From CAYVRJ01 sp964453645 (GTDB taxonomy: Bacteria; Bacillota; Clostridia; Christensenellales; JAWKQI01): DNA of 64,000 bases. This document shows, one piece after another, positions 33,777 to 42,716 of the stretch; position 1 is the stretch's first letter; each line of letters starts with the position of its first letter. The position numbers were made by a program, and so were the translations under genes. Below the pieces are notes generated by a model. The model saw nothing but the letters and a program-made list of their open reading frames with translations, searched no databases and had not been told where the DNA came from. Location of the stretch: contig CAYVRJ010000001.1 of the NCBI GenBank assembly GCA_964453645.1, forward strand, positions 124,001-188,000, in the 5' to 3' direction.

Positions 33777-35496
33777 CATGTGGATCCTCCCGGGTGAGCA
33801 CTTCATAGGGTTTCATTTCTGTACCGTCCTGTAAAGTTTTGTAGTGTTCACTAAAGTTAAAATAATAACGAAGATTTTTTTTGCTGTCCTGTACGTTAAA
33901 GGAAAGAATGCTCACATCCTCCCCATGGTTTACGGTTATATTTGCATTGGCAAGTTTTAATCCCTTGGAGCGAAGGGCGAGCATGGTGCGGATGCTCTCG
34001 AAAATTCTTCGCTGATAGCTGGCTTCTTTGCGTTTGTTCGCATCGGCAAAGGAAAAACTTCCCCGGTGGAGGTATCTGGAATCATCCTGCTTATCGGGAG
34101 ATTTCAAATAGGAGTAATCGTTGAGCTGACCGATTTCATCGCCCGAATAGAGCATGGGGATGCCCGGCAGGGTGAACAGCAGCTTGTGCAGCAGCTCAAT
34201 GCGCTTCATGGACATCACAAACATCACTTCGTCGTCTGTCACAAAGGCCTTTTCCAAACCGCACAGGGAGGCAAGGGTGCCGCAGGTGCGGGCATCGGAA
34301 GTGTTTGGGTCGTAATTATATAACTTGCCCATGGAAAAACTGCCGGGATAGGAACCTTCAAAGAAGGTGTAGAGAAACTTTTTGTGCTCCACCGGATCGC
34401 TGCCCATACTGCGCAGCGTCGCTTCGTTTAACCCCCAGCCGATGTCGTCGTGGCACCGAAGGTAGTTTACATATGTGTTGTTGCTGGGTAAATTAGCTAA
34501 AATGCCGATCTGCTCCTGAAGCAGCCGGGTATCTCGGGTGGCTAGGGAGTTCCAAATGCTGGCCATGGTGATTACGTTGTAGAGCAAGTGGCATTCGGGC
34601 TCTTCATCTGTGCCGAAATAGGGCAACACATACTTGGGCTCCATGACCACTTCGCCCAGCAGCACCACGCTGGGGCAAATGGTTTCGCAAATCATCCGTA
34701 TGAGCCGAGATAATTTGTGCACAGTGGGGTGATTGCGGCAGTTGGTGCCCAGTTCCTTCCAAATATAGGGCAGGGCATCCAACCGAAATGCACACACGCC
34801 CATGGCCGCATAGTGAAAGAGAATACTCAACATTTCACACAGCACCTTGGGGTTTGCGTAGTTTAGATCCCACTGGTAGCTGTGGAAGGTGGTCATGACA
34901 TATTGATTCATCTCTGCCACATAGGTAAAATTACCCGGTTCGGTTTCGGGGAAAACTTGGGGCAGGGTTTGTTCGTATTGTTTGGGGATGGTGTCGTCTT
35001 GAAACACGTGGTAATAATTTTGATAGTCGGCTTCTCCCGCCTTGGCCTTCATAGCCCAAGGGTGGTCGTCGGCCGTGTGGTTTAAGACGATATCCAAGCA
35101 AATGTCCATGCCCTGTTGGTTGCAGGCATCAATCAGTGCTAAAAGCTGTTTGTTGTTGCCCACCCGGGCATCCACTTGCATAAAATCCGAAACGGCATAC
35201 CCACCGTCGTTTCTCTCCTTGGGCATCTTAAAGATGGGCATGAGGTGCAAGAAGTTCACCCCCAGTTCGCTCAAATAATCCAAGTTGGTCTTTAAACCGC
35301 TTAGGTTTTTGGCAAACAGTTGGGGGTAGAGCATCATGGCCACAATATTGTTGTCCCGATACCAATTTTTTTTCTTTGTCCTATAGGAGCACTTACTGGC
35401 CTTTTGCAGCACCGTGAGCAGGTCATCAAATCCATCCAGTGAACCATAGATCTCCTGAAACAAAGCGCGTATCTGTTGAATTGCTTTTGTATTCAT
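33772..35496 (-). CDS. Amylosucrase-like alpha-glucan enzyme (GH13)
   Basis: A 574-aa GH13 protein. The stretch GVNFLHLMPIFKMP..DGGYAVSDF, then LDIVLNHTADDHPWA, and the long TLPQVFPETEPGNFTY and YQWDLNYANPKVL blocks are characteristic of amylosucrases, which build alpha-1,4-glucan from sucrose and release fructose. Nucleophile Asp in FRLDALPYIW, acid Glu in VLLGEVVMEP and Asp in LRCHDDIGW. Sucrose hydrolase is an alternative within the same subfamily. It lies between the sugar permeases and malQ, so imported sucrose or glucosides may be turned into alpha-glucan and remodelled. Confidence 0.83.
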   Translation of the reverse strand: MNTKAIQQIRALFQEIYGSLDGFDDLLTVLQKASKCSYRTKKKNWYRDNNIVAMMLYPQLFAKNLSGLKTNLDYLSELGVNFLHLMPIFKMPKERNDGGYAVSDFMQVDARVGNNKQLLALIDACNQQGMDICLDIVLNHTADDHPWAMKAKAGEADYQNYYHVFQDDTIPKQYEQTLPQVFPETEPGNFTYVAEMNQYVMTTFHSYQWDLNYANPKVLCEMLSILFHYAAMGVCAFRLDALPYIWKELGTNCRNHPTVHKLSRLIRMICETICPSVVLLGEVVMEPKYVLPYFGTDEEPECHLLYNVITMASIWNSLATRDTRLLQEQIGILANLPSNNTYVNYLRCHDDIGWGLNEATLRSMGSDPVEHKKFLYTFFEGSYPGSFSMGKLYNYDPNTSDARTCGTLASLCGLEKAFVTDDEVMFVMSMKRIELLHKLLFTLPGIPMLYSGDEIGQLNDYSYLKSPDKQDDSRYLHRGSFSFADANKRKEASYQRRIFESIRTMLALRSKGLKLANANITVNHGEDVSILSFNVQDSKKNLRYYFNFSEHYKTLQDGTEMKPYEVLTREDPHV

Positions 35497-35499
35497 ACT

Positions 35500-36324
35500 C
35501 TACTTAATAGCCCCTTCCGAAATTCCGTTAATAAAGTATTTTTGCAAGAACAAGAAGATGAGGACGATGGGTGCTATGGTCACCAGCACGGCGGGGAAGA
35601 TCAGTTCCCAAGGGTTGCCGTATTGCCCCGAAGTTATTTTTGCAAAATACAACTCCAGCACCAGTGTCTTAGTCTCCGAATTGCCGATGATGAGGAAGGG
35701 CAGCAGGTAGTCGTTCCAAATCCACATGACGTTTAAAATGATGATGGTTGCGGTGACGGATTTGAGCAACGGAAACACGATTCTAAAAAACATTTGAAAG
35801 ATGTTGGCACCGTCGATAAGGGCTGCTTCTTCCACCCCTTGGGGCACACCCTTGATAAACCCGTGGTACAAGAACACCGCAAGGCTAAGGCCAAATCCCC
35901 CGTACATGACCACAAGGCCAAAAATGTTTTTAAGCCCCAGAGAGTCCATGGTGGAGACCAGGGGATACATGAGGGCCTGAAAGGGGATGAGCATGGCGGC
36001 AGCGAAACAAAAGAAGATGACGGTGGAGGTTTTAATCTTGTTGCGCACTAAAATCCACGCCGCAAGGGAGGACACCACCACGATGAGAGCCACACACGTT
36101 ACAGTTAAAACCAAGGTGATTAAAAACGCCTGAAAGAAGTTGATGGACTCCAGTGCATTGATGATATAGCGAAAATCCCATATTTGGGGGAGCGCCAAGG
36201 GTTCTTTAATGATCTCCTGCTGGGGTTTAAAGGAGTTGATGACCAAAAACCCAATGGGGAACAGGGTGTATATGAGCAGCAATACTAAGACGACGATTAG
36301 GATAATCTTGCCGATCTTCATCAC
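35500..36324 (-). CDS. Carbohydrate ABC transporter permease (MalG-like)
   Basis: A 274-aa inner-membrane permease with six predicted helices and the EAA loop near EEAALIDGANIFQMFFRIVFPLL (in parts EEAALIDGAN and FFRIVFPLL) that docks the ATPase. Carbohydrate uptake transporter-1 family. The start is GTG 36324 or ATG 36321; GGGAGG fits both, and the GTG overlaps the upstream stop. Pairs with the MalF-like permease upstream and the binding protein. Confidence 0.92.
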   Translation of the reverse strand: MMKIGKIILIVVLVLLLIYTLFPIGFLVINSFKPQQEIIKEPLALPQIWDFRYIINALESINFFQAFLITLVLTVTCVALIVVVSSLAAWILVRNKIKTSTVIFFCFAAAMLIPFQALMYPLVSTMDSLGLKNIFGLVVMYGGFGLSLAVFLYHGFIKGVPQGVEEAALIDGANIFQMFFRIVFPLLKSVTATIIILNVMWIWNDYLLPFLIIGNSETKTLVLELYFAKITSGQYGNPWELIFPAVLVTIAPIVLIFLFLQKYFINGISEGAIK

Positions 36325-37217
36325 ATTTCAACCTCCCGTTTTTTGGTGATTCGAACTTGGACAAAGGTGATAATGGCAATGACGATAAAGAATATGACAG
36401 CTTCTGCCTGAGCTAAGCCGTAGTCGGGGGGAGTGCGGTCTCTGGGCACCCGCAGGATGTTTAAGGCCAGCATACGCGTGCCAAACTGGCCGTCGGTTAG
36501 GGCCACGTTTTGATCCAGCAGCTTGAAGGAGTTGGCTAAGATTAAAAACAGCACCACGGTGATGGCGGGCATGAGCATGGGTACAGTGATGCGTCGGAAC
36601 TGCTGAAAGGGGGTTGCCCCGTCGATGGCCGCTGCTTCGTATAAATCTTGGGGGATGTTGTTCAGCCCCGTCACATAGATGATCATGTAATACCCCGCAT
36701 ACTGCCACGTGGTCATGATGGTGAGGGCCACTAGGAATTTATCGGGGTCTTGGGTCATAAACCGCATGAATTCGGCGTGGAGTATTCCCGTTTCACTAAA
36801 CAAAATGTTTGTAAAGATGATATCGAAGATAAACTGCCAAATAAACCCTAGCGCTAGACCACCCAGCAAGTAGGGTAAAAAGAAGGCACTGCGAAACAGC
36901 CCCGCTCCCCGCTTGAGTTTGGAAACCATCAGCGCAAGGGCTAAGGCGACGGCGTTGATAAATATGACAGCCAGCAGTGTGTATTTAAATGTATAGATAA
37001 ACGAGTCCACAAAGTTTTTGTTGTTAAAGGCTGCAATATAGTTCTTAAGGCCCACAAACGCCTCAAAAGCGTTGTCTCCCCCCACAAAATACGTGCCCCG
37101 CCAATCGGCAAAGGAATTGATGATGCCTGTTACAAAGGGTATGAGAATAACCAGAACAAACAATAGGATTGCGGGAAGGGTGAGGGGCAGGAGCCATTTT
37201 TTATAATACTTAATCAT
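36321..37217 (-). CDS. Carbohydrate ABC transporter permease (MalF-like)
   Basis: A 298-aa permease of six to seven helices. The EAA loop is visible as YEAAAIDGATPFQQFRRITVPML (in parts YEAAAIDGATPFQ and RRITVPML). First permease gene after the binding protein, separated from it by a stable hairpin. AGAGG lies before the ATG. Confidence 0.92.
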   Translation of the reverse strand: MIKYYKKWLLPLTLPAILLFVLVILIPFVTGIINSFADWRGTYFVGGDNAFEAFVGLKNYIAAFNNKNFVDSFIYTFKYTLLAVIFINAVALALALMVSKLKRGAGLFRSAFFLPYLLGGLALGFIWQFIFDIIFTNILFSETGILHAEFMRFMTQDPDKFLVALTIMTTWQYAGYYMIIYVTGLNNIPQDLYEAAAIDGATPFQQFRRITVPMLMPAITVVLFLILANSFKLLDQNVALTDGQFGTRMLALNILRVPRDRTPPDYGLAQAEAVIFFIVIAIITFVQVRITKKREVEM

Positions 37218-37244
37218 TGTTGATACCTCTTTTCATAAATTTCG

Positions 37245-37272
37245 GCGGTACAGCACAAAAATACTGTACCGC
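37245..37272 (-). other. Intercistronic hairpin between binding-protein and permease genes
   Basis: GCGGTACAG and CTGTACCGC form a perfect 9-bp stem with a 10-nt loop in the 72-bp gap. On the minus strand it is followed by CGAAATTTATG, not a T-run, so it is more likely an RNA-stabilising or partial-readthrough structure that favours the binding protein than a full terminator. Confidence 0.6.
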
Positions 37273-37289
37273 ACAAAATCCAGTGTCGT

Positions 37290-38822
37290 TTATTTGAGGT
37301 CTTTCCATTGAGCGATGGCATATTTTGCGATATCTTCATAGGAAGCTTCGCCCTGCCATTCGGCCTTGTTCATATAGTTTTCCAGCAAGTACTTGCCCAG
37401 TACGTCTCCCGACCAGCTTGCAGGTGCACCGTGATAGGGGGCTGCCAAGGTGTTACCCGCTGCAATGTAGCGCAGGATCGCGTTACCCAGTGAGTTGTTC
37501 AGCTTCACTTGTGCGGGATCTGCGTTGTAGGGGATGAAGGCAAAGTCTTCGGTGATGAACTTTTTACCCGTCTCGGATGTGTTGAGCCATACTAAGAAGT
37601 TCATGGCTTCCTTTTGCACTTCGGGGGATACCTTTGCGTTAATAGCATAGTAGTTGGGCACAAACACGGGGATGGACGCATTAAACTTTTCAACGGTCAA
37701 ATCCGGAGTTTGAATGTCCCCTTGGGTGATGGGCATCTTCACGGGAATGAAGTCCAGCCGATCGGCCATCTCTGCATTTGCATCCTTAATGTTGCCAAAT
37801 GCCCAGTTGCCCTGTTTTAAGAACACAGCTTTAGAATCGGCAAACCGTGCAACGGTTTGGTCGTAACCGGTGTTAGATTCCTGTACGAATTCGGGACCAC
37901 GCTTAATGTCTGCCATGTGGGATGTCTTGAAGTCCAGTGCTTTGGCATAAGCTTTGAAGATATTTGTCAGTGAATCAATCTTTGCCGCATCTGCATCAAA
38001 GGCAGCAGCGGGGTTGGGGAAAGCCGCATTGAGGGCAACGTTCACAAAGTGATCGCCATAGGTCCACCTCTGGGAGCCCATCACTGCAAATACACCTGTG
38101 AGTTTTTCTGCAAGGCCTGTCTTTGCCAAGTCGTAGGTGTTACCCGCAAGAGTGACACTACCCTTGGTGCCCGACTTGATGAGGGCATCCAGCGCCAGCA
38201 CAAATTTTTCCCACTCGTCATAGGAGCACTTCTTTAAGTCTTCGATGAGGGCATCGGCTTTGTCCGCTCCGGCTAGATCCGAAACCATCTGTTTGTCCAC
38301 GATATACCCATAACCCTCCACGTTGTAGGGAATGCCAAAGCTGTTGGTGCCGTCGGTGGTGAGCCTGAGGCCGGGGGCAACGCTGTCGTGAAGCGCCTTA
38401 AAGTTTGCATCCGCAGCCGAAGCTAAATCCACAACGAATCCGCCTTCTTGCCACTCTTGCAGCTCTTTTAAACCTTGAATGGAGAAGATGGCAGGGGGGT
38501 TGCTGGTTCCCATTTCAGCCCGCAGGGTTTCCATGTGGTCCTGCCCCGAGCCAATGGAAAAGGCTTTTACAGGAACACCTGTCTCCTGGGTGTACGCTTT
38601 ACACATTGCTTCAAATTGAGTTGCATTTTCGCCCTTGGAGTTGTAGATGTAGAGTTCTGCTACTTTACCGCTGCCCTCGGGCTGGGGGGTGGTGGCGTTG
38701 GTGCCGCCCGGCGAGGTTTCGCCGCCCGTCTGGGGGGGTGTGCTGGGGGCGCATGCAAATGCCAGTGCTGTTAACAGCAACAGTGCCAAACACAACGCCA
38801 AAACTTTCATGTTCTTCTTCAT
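37290..38822 (-). CDS. Carbohydrate ABC transporter substrate-binding lipoprotein
   Basis: A 510-aa family 1 extracellular solute-binding protein. Signal peptide with lipobox (LTALAFAC, Cys about residue 24), then a Gly/Thr/Pro linker (STPPQTGGETSPGG). The mature part begins VAELYIYNSKGENATQFEAM and has features of oligosaccharide binders. Given the neighbours (amylosucrase, MalQ), the ligand is probably sucrose, maltodextrin or a related glucoside. GAGGAGG precedes the ATG. First gene of a six-gene operon ending at 31162. Confidence 0.9.
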   Translation of the reverse strand: MKKNMKVLALCLALLLLTALAFACAPSTPPQTGGETSPGGTNATTPQPEGSGKVAELYIYNSKGENATQFEAMCKAYTQETGVPVKAFSIGSGQDHMETLRAEMGTSNPPAIFSIQGLKELQEWQEGGFVVDLASAADANFKALHDSVAPGLRLTTDGTNSFGIPYNVEGYGYIVDKQMVSDLAGADKADALIEDLKKCSYDEWEKFVLALDALIKSGTKGSVTLAGNTYDLAKTGLAEKLTGVFAVMGSQRWTYGDHFVNVALNAAFPNPAAAFDADAAKIDSLTNIFKAYAKALDFKTSHMADIKRGPEFVQESNTGYDQTVARFADSKAVFLKQGNWAFGNIKDANAEMADRLDFIPVKMPITQGDIQTPDLTVEKFNASIPVFVPNYYAINAKVSPEVQKEAMNFLVWLNTSETGKKFITEDFAFIPYNADPAQVKLNNSLGNAILRYIAAGNTLAAPYHGAPASWSGDVLGKYLLENYMNKAEWQGEASYEDIAKYAIAQWKDLK

Positions 38823-38837
38823 ATGTTTCCTCCTCGT

Positions 38838-38867
38838 ATGATATACAAATGCTCATTTTTTGAGCAA
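38838..38867 (-). promoter_or_regulatory. Probable promoter of the alpha-glucan operon with overlapping inverted repeat
   Basis: On the minus strand TTGCTC (38867-38862) and TATCAT (38843-38838) are 18 nt apart. An inverted repeat TGCTCA-TTTTT-TGAGCA (38850-38866) covers the -35 box and part of the spacer and could be an operator. Confidence 0.45.
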
Positions 38868-38892
38868 ATTGTCTTTCCCGGGTAATGGATCA

Positions 38893-38902
38893 CAACCGGT
38901 TG
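38893..38902. promoter_or_regulatory. Palindrome CAACCGGTTG, possible LacI-type operator
   Basis: A perfect 10-bp palindrome with a central CG pair, 26 bp upstream of the proposed -35 box of the alpha-glucan operon and in the divergent region to the YesL-like gene. LacI-family regulators bind such sites, but no LacI gene adjoins this operon. Confidence 0.35.
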
Positions 38903-39000
38903 CCTTAGTTTTGTCAATTTTGTGTGCAAATATGTCTTGAAGCTCAAGTGTTGTGATGCATTCTTAAAATTATTACTATGTTGATAAAACAATCGATGAC

Positions 39001-39029
39001 TTTACTTTTCAAACTGTTTCCACTATAAT
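39001..39029 (+). promoter_or_regulatory. Probable promoter of the YesL-like gene
   Basis: TTTACT (39001-39006) and TATAAT (39024-39029) with a 17-nt spacer. The -35 box is weak. Confidence 0.45.
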
Positions 39030-39111
39030 TAGGTATATTATAACAGTAATAGAATAATTTTGCAATAGATTTGATAGTAAAATCCATGAATAATTTGTAA
39101 TCAGGTGTGTG

Positions 39112-39768
39112 ATGTTTAAGTTAATCAATTATGAAAAGCCGGGGCACGATGCCCCCAGACCAAAGGGAATTCGGCTGTTTTTCGAATTGTATTTGGAAAA
39201 CATTTGGCCGTTGTTTAAGCTGAATTTAATCTACGTACTGCTGTGTCTGCCCATCGTCACCATGGGTGCGGCAACGGTTGCGTTTTATAGGGTCACCAAC
39301 AATATAGTGTTGGACAAACCCCAGTTTCACGTGTATGAATTTTTTACGGCATTTAAAGAAAATTTCCTGAAAAATACTTTATTCCAAATGGTATATCTGC
39401 TGATTTTTATAACGCTGATGGGGCTGAATTATTTCTACAGCAATGTGTACGTCCTGCCCTCCATGACCTTTGTCTCCATCGTCATCGCCCTATTTTTAAT
39501 TACCTTCACGTTTTACGCCTACCCCATGCTGGCATCCGTTGAACTGCCAATAAAAAAGATAATAAAAAATGCAATTCTACTATCTTTTCTTGGATTAAAG
39601 ACGAATATTCTCATGTATGCCGTCATTGGGGCACTGGTGATTCTGCCCTACACAGCCAGTGTTGTGGTGCTGTTGCTGGGGTTACTTCTCATCATTCCCG
39701 CAACCGTTACCTTCACCATCTCCTTTGGGACCATGAAGGTGATACGAAAATATGTAACCAAGGATTAA
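39112..39768 (+). CDS. YesL-like membrane protein (DUF624)
   Basis: A 218-aa membrane protein with five or so helices. The N-terminal half LYLENIWPLFKLNLIYVLLCLP..TMGAATVAFYRVTNNIV is typical of DUF624/YesL. These proteins are encoded beside carbohydrate ABC transporters, and function is unknown. It is divergent from the alpha-glucan operon. A GTG codon just before the ATG (39109) could also serve as start. Its stop overlaps that of the thioredoxin-like gene by 4 nt (TTAA, 39765-39768). Confidence 0.8.
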   Translation: MFKLINYEKPGHDAPRPKGIRLFFELYLENIWPLFKLNLIYVLLCLPIVTMGAATVAFYRVTNNIVLDKPQFHVYEFFTAFKENFLKNTLFQMVYLLIFITLMGLNYFYSNVYVLPSMTFVSIVIALFLITFTFYAYPMLASVELPIKKIIKNAILLSFLGLKTNILMYAVIGALVILPYTASVVVLLLGLLLIIPATVTFTISFGTMKVIRKYVTKD

Positions 39769-40523
39769 TAGACGAAGTCGTCGTAGTTTTTAAGCAGATC
39801 CACCATGGCTATGATGTCCTCGTGGTTGTCAAAAGCACCGTCGTACTGAATGCGCACAGTTCCCTGTGTATCCACAAAGGCGGTGCAGGGCACGCTGTTG
39901 GCCTGTTTGTTGAAGTTTTTATAAAACTTGGCGTTGGCATCCAGGGTTAGGGTTGGGTCAGTGATACCTACCTGCGTTAATAGGTTCACAACTTTTTTCT
40001 GGATGGATGTGCTGTTGGCGTTTTCCAACGTATCTACAAAAATAAAAACTACATTTTCGTTGTCTGCATAGTATTCCATAGCTTTTGCAAAGCTGGGCAG
40101 TTCCTCCACGCAGTAACTGCACCAAGTGGCCAAAAAGTTAAACACAACTATTTTACCCTGCAAGTCTGTCGTATTCAGCTCGCCGCCACCGTAGAGGGGC
40201 AGGGTAGTTTCCGCTAACGGCACGTTTTTAATCATTTCATATTCGGTGAGCAGATCCACGTATTCCTGGGCACCTTCAATGGTTAAATAACTCCTTACTA
40301 CCTTCTGAGTTGGCTCGGGCGCGGGTTCTTGAGTTGGCTCGGGGGTGGGTGCAGGAGTTGGTTCTGCTGCGGCAGGGTTGCCTGTTGGTTGGGCAGTGGG
40401 ATTTTGGGATTCCTCTTCCCTCAATGTTTGTTCCAGTTTGTCTATAAAACTCCCCGCAACAATACAGCTCGTCAGGGTTAGAATGAGCACGAGAAGTGCG
40501 GTGAGAATACAAATTCGTTTCAT
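39765..40523 (-). CDS. Thioredoxin-like lipoprotein (TlpA/ResA type)
   Basis: A 252-aa secreted lipoprotein with lipobox LTLTSC (Cys about residue 19), a linker rich in Pro, Thr, Glu and Ala (EPTPAPTPEPTQEPAPEPT), and a thioredoxin-fold domain with active site WCSYC (in FLATWCSYCVEELPSF). The cis-Pro loop reads SVPCTAFVD. It should reduce disulfides or act as an extracytoplasmic oxidoreductase. The CSYC dipeptide is less common than CPPC/CGPC. GTGGAG lies before the ATG. Confidence 0.85.
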   Translation of the reverse strand: MKRICILTALLVLILTLTSCIVAGSFIDKLEQTLREEESQNPTAQPTGNPAAAEPTPAPTPEPTQEPAPEPTQKVVRSYLTIEGAQEYVDLLTEYEMIKNVPLAETTLPLYGGGELNTTDLQGKIVVFNFLATWCSYCVEELPSFAKAMEYYADNENVVFIFVDTLENANSTSIQKKVVNLLTQVGITDPTLTLDANAKFYKNFNKQANSVPCTAFVDTQGTVRIQYDGAFDNHEDIIAMVDLLKNYDDFVY

Positions 40524-40608
40524 ACAGATTTCTCCACATCTATTTTTTCCTATATTAAACCATATTTAACTTTTTTGCAAGTTGTTCAGACATATTATTG
40601 TGAAACTA

Positions 40609-40637
40609 TTGACTAAACTTTTATTAATCTATACAAT
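40609..40637 (+). promoter_or_regulatory. SigmaA-type promoter
   Basis: TTGACT (40609-40614) and TACAAT (40632-40637), 17-nt spacer. The predicted transcript starts near 40644, which supports the TTG start at 40676 for the next gene over the GTG at 40652. Confidence 0.7.
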
Positions 40638-40675
40638 ATTAAAATAAATACGTGCGAACACATGGAGATTATATC

Positions 40676-41929
40676 TTGGAGACATCCGTTATCATAGCTG
40701 TGGTGGGAATTATTTCTGCTGTTGCAGGCTGCATTGCCAATCGAAAAAATATTCACGCTCTGCCGGGAACGGTCATTGCCATTGCAATGATTTGCGTGTA
40801 TGCAAACTTTCTGCCCGCCATTCTGGCTACCTTTGAAGCCCAGGCCACGCTGGTACTCATTGCATCCATTTGCGGTGTACTTGCACTGGCGGTGTTTGTT
40901 TATTTCGGCGGGAGTGCCCTGTTAAAGTCGTTTCTTCAAAAGGGTACAGAAACCAAATCAGCCGCATCCAAAGTACCGGGTGCCAAAGTGGTGGAGAGTA
41001 AGAAACCAAAAGTGACAGGGGTGACTAAATTACCCCCTGTGGACGAAGAGTTGGCGGAGATCAACAAGCGCATTTTGGCCAAAACCCTTCCCCAGCGCAG
41101 AAAACCCGGAACAGCTCCAAAGCAGAACAAAAAGGTGCAGCACAAGCAGTCCACCGAAGGTGCGCTGGCTCGTCAGCCCGTTGCGGAAGTTGAAGAGGTG
41201 CCAAGGGAAGGCAAGGTTACATCCAAAGAAGAAATTTTATTGCGCAACAGAAGAGATGTACCCAAACGGGATGAAAAGGCCGTGAAGCCCATCCACAAAG
41301 ATACCAGGCTGTCAAAGGAAAAGCAGTTCAAACCCGAGAGAGCACCTGTTGTAAAGAAGCAAAAGGCAAGTGACGTGCCCGATCTGGGTCATGACGACGA
41401 TATATTGGTTGCAGCAGTGCTGCCCGATTCGTCCTATAAAACAAAGTTTATCCGCCCCGGAACCATCAGTGCTTCGGTGAAGAAACAGGGTAAACCAAAG
41501 TATACCAAGAATCCAAATTTCGAAGAGGTGCCCAGCGACTACAAGTCCCGGTTGAAGACAGCCACCCAATCTGCTTCGGAAATCAAGGAGATTAAACTCA
41601 GTATCCCCGAAGAGGAACTGGTTCAATATGAAAGCCAAACCCAGCAGCCGGAGTTTTTGGAAACAGATATTAAAACAGCCTTTGCCTATAAATCCAAGGG
41701 AGAATTTGCTCTGGCCCGCAAAGCCTTTGAGAGTTGCTTGATTTTATCTGCTGATTTAAACGAAAAGAAACTCATCGAGTTAGAAATATTAGACATACTC
41801 ATTCGAATGGAAAACACCAAGGAAGCAACTGCCAAAGTATTTTCGATATTGCGCTCCGGGTTCGATTTAAACAGCGTGGAGCGGGCGAGGCTCATCCGCA
41901 TTATGCGCATCTTAGAGAATCAGGCATAA
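40676..41929 (+). CDS. Hypothetical membrane protein with basic linker and TPR-like C-terminus
   Basis: A 417-aa protein of unknown function. Three membrane helices (about residues 4-20, 24-46, 51-75) are followed by about 240 residues rich in Lys, Pro, Arg and Glu that look disordered, and then by helical repeats (from about residue 340: DIKTAFAYKSKGEFALARKA, ILSADLNEKKLIELEIL) resembling TPR units. I prefer TTG 40676, with GGAG 8 nt upstream. It is followed 20 bp later by the PRC-barrel gene, so the two may work together. The architecture suggests a membrane scaffold. Confidence 0.6.
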   Translation: METSVIIAVVGIISAVAGCIANRKNIHALPGTVIAIAMICVYANFLPAILATFEAQATLVLIASICGVLALAVFVYFGGSALLKSFLQKGTETKSAASKVPGAKVVESKKPKVTGVTKLPPVDEELAEINKRILAKTLPQRRKPGTAPKQNKKVQHKQSTEGALARQPVAEVEEVPREGKVTSKEEILLRNRRDVPKRDEKAVKPIHKDTRLSKEKQFKPERAPVVKKQKASDVPDLGHDDDILVAAVLPDSSYKTKFIRPGTISASVKKQGKPKYTKNPNFEEVPSDYKSRLKTATQSASEIKEIKLSIPEEELVQYESQTQQPEFLETDIKTAFAYKSKGEFALARKAFESCLILSADLNEKKLIELEILDILIRMENTKEATAKVFSILRSGFDLNSVERARLIRIMRILENQA

Positions 41930-41949
41930 TATTTGGGAGGAACTAACTT

Positions 41950-42657
41950 ATGAAGAAATTCAGTGATGTAATAGGTTTGCCCCTGCTGGGCATTTTAGAG
42001 GGACAAGAACTGGGTAAAGTGAGCGAACTCATTGTGGATGCAAGAAAGCGTCAGGTGAAGTTTGTGGTCATCGACTTGGGCGAGGGATGTCTGGGGCTTC
42101 GATTGGTAGACCTAAACGAAGTCACGGGGATTGGTGCCGATTTTGTCACCGTGCGCACCCTGGCCGATGTGACTCCCCTGTGGGAATTTGACGAATCCAC
42201 CTTAGAGACGTGTTTTTCCAGCAAATATTTAATTGGTGCCAAGGTGATTGCCTGTGAGGGGAATCTGCTTGGTGAAATTAGCGAACTGACCATGGACGAA
42301 CTGTCCGGGGAAATTAAAGAAGTGAACATCGTGAACAGCGGCAGCACCGATTTGGTGTTGTCGGGGGATAAAATTGTTGCCTTTTCTAAAAATCAAGTGT
42401 TTGTGGATATGGACGGTGAAAAAATTTCTCCCTTGGCCACCCGCCCAGCAGCGGCTGCACCTGCCCGCAAGTCCTCCAAGGAAAACCAGTTTGAGTTGGA
42501 ACAGAGGCAATATCTGTTGGGCAGAATTGTGAGTGCCAATGTACTGGATGACGACGACAAGATCCTCATTCGCAAGGGCTCCAAAGTGACCAATGAGTTG
42601 ATCGACCTTGCTAAAAGTGCCAATCGTCTGATGGACTTAACACTGAACGTGGACTAA
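41950..42657 (+). CDS. PRC-barrel domain protein
   Basis: A 235-aa protein with two PRC-barrel-like domains: residues about 1-75 (GLPLLGILEGQELGKVSELIVD) and about 95-165 (IGAKVIACEGNLLGEISELTMD). PRC barrels are small beta folds seen in RimM, the photosynthetic reaction centre and sporulation proteins such as YlmC/YmxH. The last 70 residues include an Ala/Pro linker and a short conserved-looking end. Function unknown. GGGAGG precedes the ATG. A terminator lies 60 bp downstream. Confidence 0.8.
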   Translation: MKKFSDVIGLPLLGILEGQELGKVSELIVDARKRQVKFVVIDLGEGCLGLRLVDLNEVTGIGADFVTVRTLADVTPLWEFDESTLETCFSSKYLIGAKVIACEGNLLGEISELTMDELSGEIKEVNIVNSGSTDLVLSGDKIVAFSKNQVFVDMDGEKISPLATRPAAAAPARKSSKENQFELEQRQYLLGRIVSANVLDDDDKILIRKGSKVTNELIDLAKSANRLMDLTLNVD

Positions 42658-42716
42658 CTATCAATCTTGAAGTAAGTATTCTTTAGCACTATATCATAAA
42701 AATACTCCTTAGCGGG

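Noticed and set aside
37245..37272. Hairpin as an intrinsic terminator between binding protein and permease.
   Set aside because: No T-run follows on the coding strand and the permease genes have no promoter of their own in the short gap.
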